From an uncultured Flavobacteriales bacterium (GTDB lineage: Bacteria > Bacteroidota > Bacteroidia > Flavobacteriales_G > Salibacteraceae): a stretch of 64,000 nt of DNA. The stretch lies in the NCBI GenBank assembly GCA_943788145.1, contig CALSPD010000018.1:122353-186352 (forward strand), in the 5' to 3' direction. Both the position numbers and the translations under genes were made by a program. The notes beneath the pieces were generated by a model. It ran no database searches and was not told the DNA's origin. It worked only from the letters and a program-made list of their open reading frames with translations. Below are positions 60,146 to 64,000 of this stretch, piece by piece (position 1 is the first letter of the stretch; each line of letters begins with the position of its first letter).

Positions 60146-62722
60146 ATGAAACGAGACGCAAACCTAAATATTGTATCGATATTTCTACTCCTATTAATCG
60201 CATTTGGCGGAGCGGTCGAATCCTTTGGTCAAACGCTTATGCCATTGCCTCCACAGGCTACAACCTACTCTGGAAACACCAGAGGTTATTGGTTTCAAGC
60301 TCCAACAGATTTCAGAATTGTTGGACTTAGAGTTCCGAACAGTGCTTCAACTGACGATCAAAGTGTTGCTGTTGTTCGCTTTAATAATGGTGCGCCTCCC
60401 TTTTACTCGGCCACTACGAATGATTTTCAACTGCTAGCACTTTTTCAAGATGTGCCAGGAAATACGGTACTTACGGTGAACATACCTGTTTATGAGGATG
60501 AGTACATCGGAGTGCTTGGGTCAAGAGGTTCAGGCGCAACCAACTCATACGGGGCGAATAATTTCTCAACAAATATTTTAGGAGAGTCGGTAACCTTGGC
60601 TCGCTGCGGAATGCAGTATAACCTAGAAACCACTAGCCCGCAAAATTTATGGCAAGAAAATGCAACAAATTTGGCTCGAGTTGAACTTTATTACAAGACC
60701 TTAATTATTGACGAATTTCCTTACTGTGATGATTTTGAGGAGGATGACGGAGGTTGGACGGTTTCCGGAATCTTGCCTTCTTGGGAATGGGGCGAACCAG
60801 ATAATACAACTATTAGTTCTGCAGCTTCAGGGGATAATGCCTGGGTAACCAATTTGGACGGCAACTACAACAACGATGAACTTTCTTATTTGGTTAGTCC
60901 AGAATTTGACCTTACCGCACTTGTCGATCCTATGATTAAGTTCAAATCAATCCGAGACCTAGAGACAGGCGATGATGGAGTTCAGTTTCAAGTCTCAGTC
61001 GATAGTGGATATACCTACAGTGTGTTAGGGTCTTCGTCTTCATCGAATTGGTATAACAATGGATCTGTGTCAGCGCTTAGCTCTCAAGGTAATGGCAATG
61101 GATGGACTGGGTTGAATTCTAACTGGATTTCCGTTCAGCATTCGCTTTTATCCTACGCTTCTGATACTTCAGTTTTTTTTAGGCTGGTTATGGCAGCGGA
61201 TGGAAATACAATTGACGAAGGATTTGGGTTTGACGATCTGTTAATTGCCGAATCAAATGACGTTGCCATCACCGCAATGTGGTATCCAGATTCTGCTTGC
61301 GGATACAGTGGAACTTCAATTACCGCATCAATTTGTAACATAAGTATAGAGCCTAAGTATGGGTTTGACATTAACCTTGATACAAACAACACAACCATCA
61401 ATTATTCATATCCCGACACGTTAGCGATTTGCGGATGTGATACGGTGGAATTGGTTAGTATCAACACCTCTAATGGTGGCACTTGGACTCTGGCAGCAGA
61501 AATCGACAATTCAGGTGATGTGAATGCCGCAAATGATACCATATCGGGTGTGATGACCATGTTTGGAACGCCTAAGGTCAACCTGATCGGTGGCGGCAAT
61601 AATTGTCAAGGAGAAATTGATACACTCAAGTTTTATTTTGAAGGCACTAGTCCGTGGAATTTGAGCTATACCAACGGAACGGCACCGCAAAATATTTCTA
61701 ATATAACGAGTAATCCATTTGAATTAATTGTGACCCAATCGGGTGTTTATGAGCCAGTTTATGTATCTGACGGCAGTGGTTGCCCAGCTGATACCAGTGG
61801 CATCACAGGTCAGGCCGTGATTAACTTCTTTCCAGCACCAGTGATTGATTTAGGCCCAGATTCCTCTGTTTGCCAGGGATATGTGCTTAATGCTGGCGCG
61901 GGTTATTCAAACTATCAGTGGAGTACTGGCCAAACAAATCAGACTATTGTCGCAAACCAAACCAATATTTTTAGTGTTACGGTGACTGACTCTATTGGAT
62001 GTGAGGGGTACGATGTTGTTGATCTTGAAGTGTTCCCAAAACCTAATGTAACTTTAACAGATACAGTCCTTTGCGAAGGAGCCACTTTTTTATTCAACGC
62101 TGGTGGTGGTGCTGCAAGTTATGTTTGGCATGACGGGTCTACTGGACAATTGTACGCTATGGATACGGTCGGAACGGTTAGCGTTACAGTAACTAGTTTC
62201 TTTGGCTGTACTAACAGTGCAACAGCTTCCATAACAGCAGTAGTGGCGAACCCAACTCCTAATATCACTTCCACTTCAAGTCTCGCGCCAGTTACGCTCG
62301 ATGCAGGATCTGGATACATAAGCTATTTATGGAACAATAATGCCACTACTCAAACCATTTCGGTTTCGGTACCTGGAAGTTATACTTGTTCGGTAACCGA
62401 CATAAACGGATGCAAAGGATCGGGAAGTAAAAACGCCAAGATTTGGCCCGCTGGAGTAGAAGACTTAGTTAGCGCAAATGGTTTTGCCATCTATCCTAAT
62501 CCTGCTATGGATCGAACTTCAGTAAAAGTGGATGCGTCTAAATTCATGAACGGTTATGAATTGCAGGTTATTGATGTTCAAGGAAAGGTGTGCCTAGAAA
62601 AAGCCTCAAATTCTTCGAGTTTGTTAGAATTAAATGTGTCAGGCTTAGCTTCTGGTCAATACGTTGTTAAAATTTGGAGTCCAAACTTGGCTCTGGAATC
62701 AACTTTAGTAATTATCAAATAG
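60146..62722 (+). CDS. T9SS type A sorting domain-containing protein (tandem paralog 2)
   Basis: Signal peptide MKRDANLNIVSIFLLLLIAFGGAVESFGQ; same core as paralog 1; C-term FAIYPNPAMDRTSVKVD...STLVIIK. Confidence 0.88.
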   Translation: MKRDANLNIVSIFLLLLIAFGGAVESFGQTLMPLPPQATTYSGNTRGYWFQAPTDFRIVGLRVPNSASTDDQSVAVVRFNNGAPPFYSATTNDFQLLALFQDVPGNTVLTVNIPVYEDEYIGVLGSRGSGATNSYGANNFSTNILGESVTLARCGMQYNLETTSPQNLWQENATNLARVELYYKTLIIDEFPYCDDFEEDDGGWTVSGILPSWEWGEPDNTTISSAASGDNAWVTNLDGNYNNDELSYLVSPEFDLTALVDPMIKFKSIRDLETGDDGVQFQVSVDSGYTYSVLGSSSSSNWYNNGSVSALSSQGNGNGWTGLNSNWISVQHSLLSYASDTSVFFRLVMAADGNTIDEGFGFDDLLIAESNDVAITAMWYPDSACGYSGTSITASICNISIEPKYGFDINLDTNNTTINYSYPDTLAICGCDTVELVSINTSNGGTWTLAAEIDNSGDVNAANDTISGVMTMFGTPKVNLIGGGNNCQGEIDTLKFYFEGTSPWNLSYTNGTAPQNISNITSNPFELIVTQSGVYEPVYVSDGSGCPADTSGITGQAVINFFPAPVIDLGPDSSVCQGYVLNAGAGYSNYQWSTGQTNQTIVANQTNIFSVTVTDSIGCEGYDVVDLEVFPKPNVTLTDTVLCEGATFLFNAGGGAASYVWHDGSTGQLYAMDTVGTVSVTVTSFFGCTNSATASITAVVANPTPNITSTSSLAPVTLDAGSGYISYLWNNNATTQTISVSVPGSYTCSVTDINGCKGSGSKNAKIWPAGVEDLVSANGFAIYPNPAMDRTSVKVDASKFMNGYELQVIDVQGKVCLEKASNSSSLLELNVSGLASGQYVVKIWSPNLALESTLVIIK

Positions 62723-62746
62723 AAAGTAGAATTTCAATACATCGAA

Positions 62747-64000
62747 ATGTTAAAAAATAAGTTCTTAGTCGCCTTCATTATTTGTATCAGTTCTACGCTG
62801 AGTATCGCACAAAATGTGATGCCCTTGCCCGCTCATTCAAGTGTTTACACTGGGTCTGCGCGTGGGTTTTGGTTTGTAGCACCTGTAACTTTTGAAATTA
62901 CTGGACTTCGAGTTCCAAGTCAAGCCGGAACTGGGGATCAGGCCATTCAAGTGGTTAAAATAAACGACCCAATGCCAATTGCTTTTACAAGTCAGTCTAG
63001 TAATTTTAATACCCTTTTTTACACCAATACGGGCGCCAATGGCCAAATTTTGCCGGTAAGTATCCTTATCAATGCTGGCGACACGATAGGTATATTAGGA
63101 ACGGCCGGTACGGGAAATTCTTATGGCACCGGATATTACAGTTCCTCGATTTTTAGTAATATAGTTCCCATTCAAAGGTTTGGTTACCAAGGTAACATCA
63201 ATACTGGGGCGACTACCCAAATCTGGGGAGTCGACTATCAGGGTTCAGGCAGCATTAGCCGGGTCGAAGTTTATTATGATTTGGCTGTTATTTCCAACTT
63301 CCCTTATTGTGAAGGTTTCGAAGATGACGATGGAGGTTGGAATAGCTCTGGGGTGTTGCCTTCATGGGAGCATGGCGAGCCAGATAACACGATCATAAGC
63401 TCGGCCTTTGGTGGCGATAATGCATGGGTTACAAATCTAGATGGTGATTATAACAATGATGAATTAAGCTATTTATCGAGCCCTTTATTTGATTTTACAA
63501 ATTTGATGGATCCAGTATTGAAATTCTGGCAAATCAGAAATCTGGAAAGTGGTGACGATGGGGTTCAAGTTCAAATCTCAGCCGATAGCGGAGCGAGTTA
63601 TTCGGTATTGGGTTCAAGTTCGTCAACGAATTGGTATAATAGCGGATCTGTTTCTGCATTAAACTCAAACGGAAATGGCAATGGATGGACTGGCACAACA
63701 AGTGCTTGGGCATCAGTCCAGCATTCCTTATTATCATATGCTTCAGACACCACCGTATTTATTCGATTCGTAATGGCGGCAGATGGAAACACGGTTAATG
63801 AAGGATTCGGAATAGATAATATTATAGTGGGTGAATCTAATGACGTTTCTCTCGTTGAGTTAATATATCCAGATTCTGAATGTGGTAACTCCGCTACCGT
63901 TGTTTCAGCTGTAATTTGCAACATAAGCGTAGTAGAAAAGTCAGGATTTGGTATCGATCTAGATACAAATGGGACTACAATTAACTATACATACAGTGAC
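62747..64000 (+). CDS. Tandem paralog 3, N-terminal 418 codons (continues beyond window)
   Basis: My translation: MLKNKFLVAFIICISSTLSIAQNVMPLPAHSSVYTGSARGFWFVAP...LPSWEHGEPDNTIISSAFGGDNAWVTNLDGDYNNDELSYLSSP...; open to base 64000. Confidence 0.88.
   Translation, partial: MLKNKFLVAFIICISSTLSIAQNVMPLPAHSSVYTGSARGFWFVAPVTFEITGLRVPSQAGTGDQAIQVVKINDPMPIAFTSQSSNFNTLFYTNTGANGQILPVSILINAGDTIGILGTAGTGNSYGTGYYSSSIFSNIVPIQRFGYQGNINTGATTQIWGVDYQGSGSISRVEVYYDLAVISNFPYCEGFEDDDGGWNSSGVLPSWEHGEPDNTIISSAFGGDNAWVTNLDGDYNNDELSYLSSPLFDFTNLMDPVLKFWQIRNLESGDDGVQVQISADSGASYSVLGSSSSTNWYNSGSVSALNSNGNGNGWTGTTSAWASVQHSLLSYASDTTVFIRFVMAADGNTVNEGFGIDNIIVGESNDVSLVELIYPDSECGNSATVVSAVICNISVVEKSGFGIDLDTNGTTINYTYSD

Overview
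The window is chromosomal DNA from a Bacteroidota bacterium, probably Flavobacteriales-like. Support comes from type IX secretion (T9SS) C-terminal sorting domains, TAnnTTTG-type promoter boxes, DUF3822, an Omp28-like protein and monomeric isocitrate dehydrogenase. Most of it is housekeeping: a partial purine nucleoside phosphorylase, gatB, lpxH, gap, rlmB, proS, tRNA-Glu/rpsT, radC, upp, yjjG-like, psd, cdsA, ftsH, rsfS, birA, pyrE, coaD, rsmD, icd and dnaX. Interspersed are at least seven T9SS cargo proteins, including three tandem paralogs at the right edge; the last runs off the window and is absent from the supplied ORF track. No CRISPR array, IS element, prophage or rRNA was recognised. 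Points most worth a second look: (1) an in-frame A10 run in dnaX just after the clamp-loader core, where slippage either way gives a stop within a few codons (candidate tau/gamma recoding); (2) a cluster of four single-nucleotide frameshifts across ung and a BamA-like gene, each repaired by removing one base from a G or C homopolymer; (3) a tandem sortilin-like T9SS pair in which one copy has an in-frame TAA where its paralog has CAA; (4) the tandem T9SS cluster with swapped N-terminal modules; (5) a terminator hairpin before icd whose loop holds a TACTTTTG promoter box; (6) a prion-like Tyr/Gly/Asn-rich lipoprotein overlapping a FadL-like porin gene. Everything was read by eye; no searches were run.
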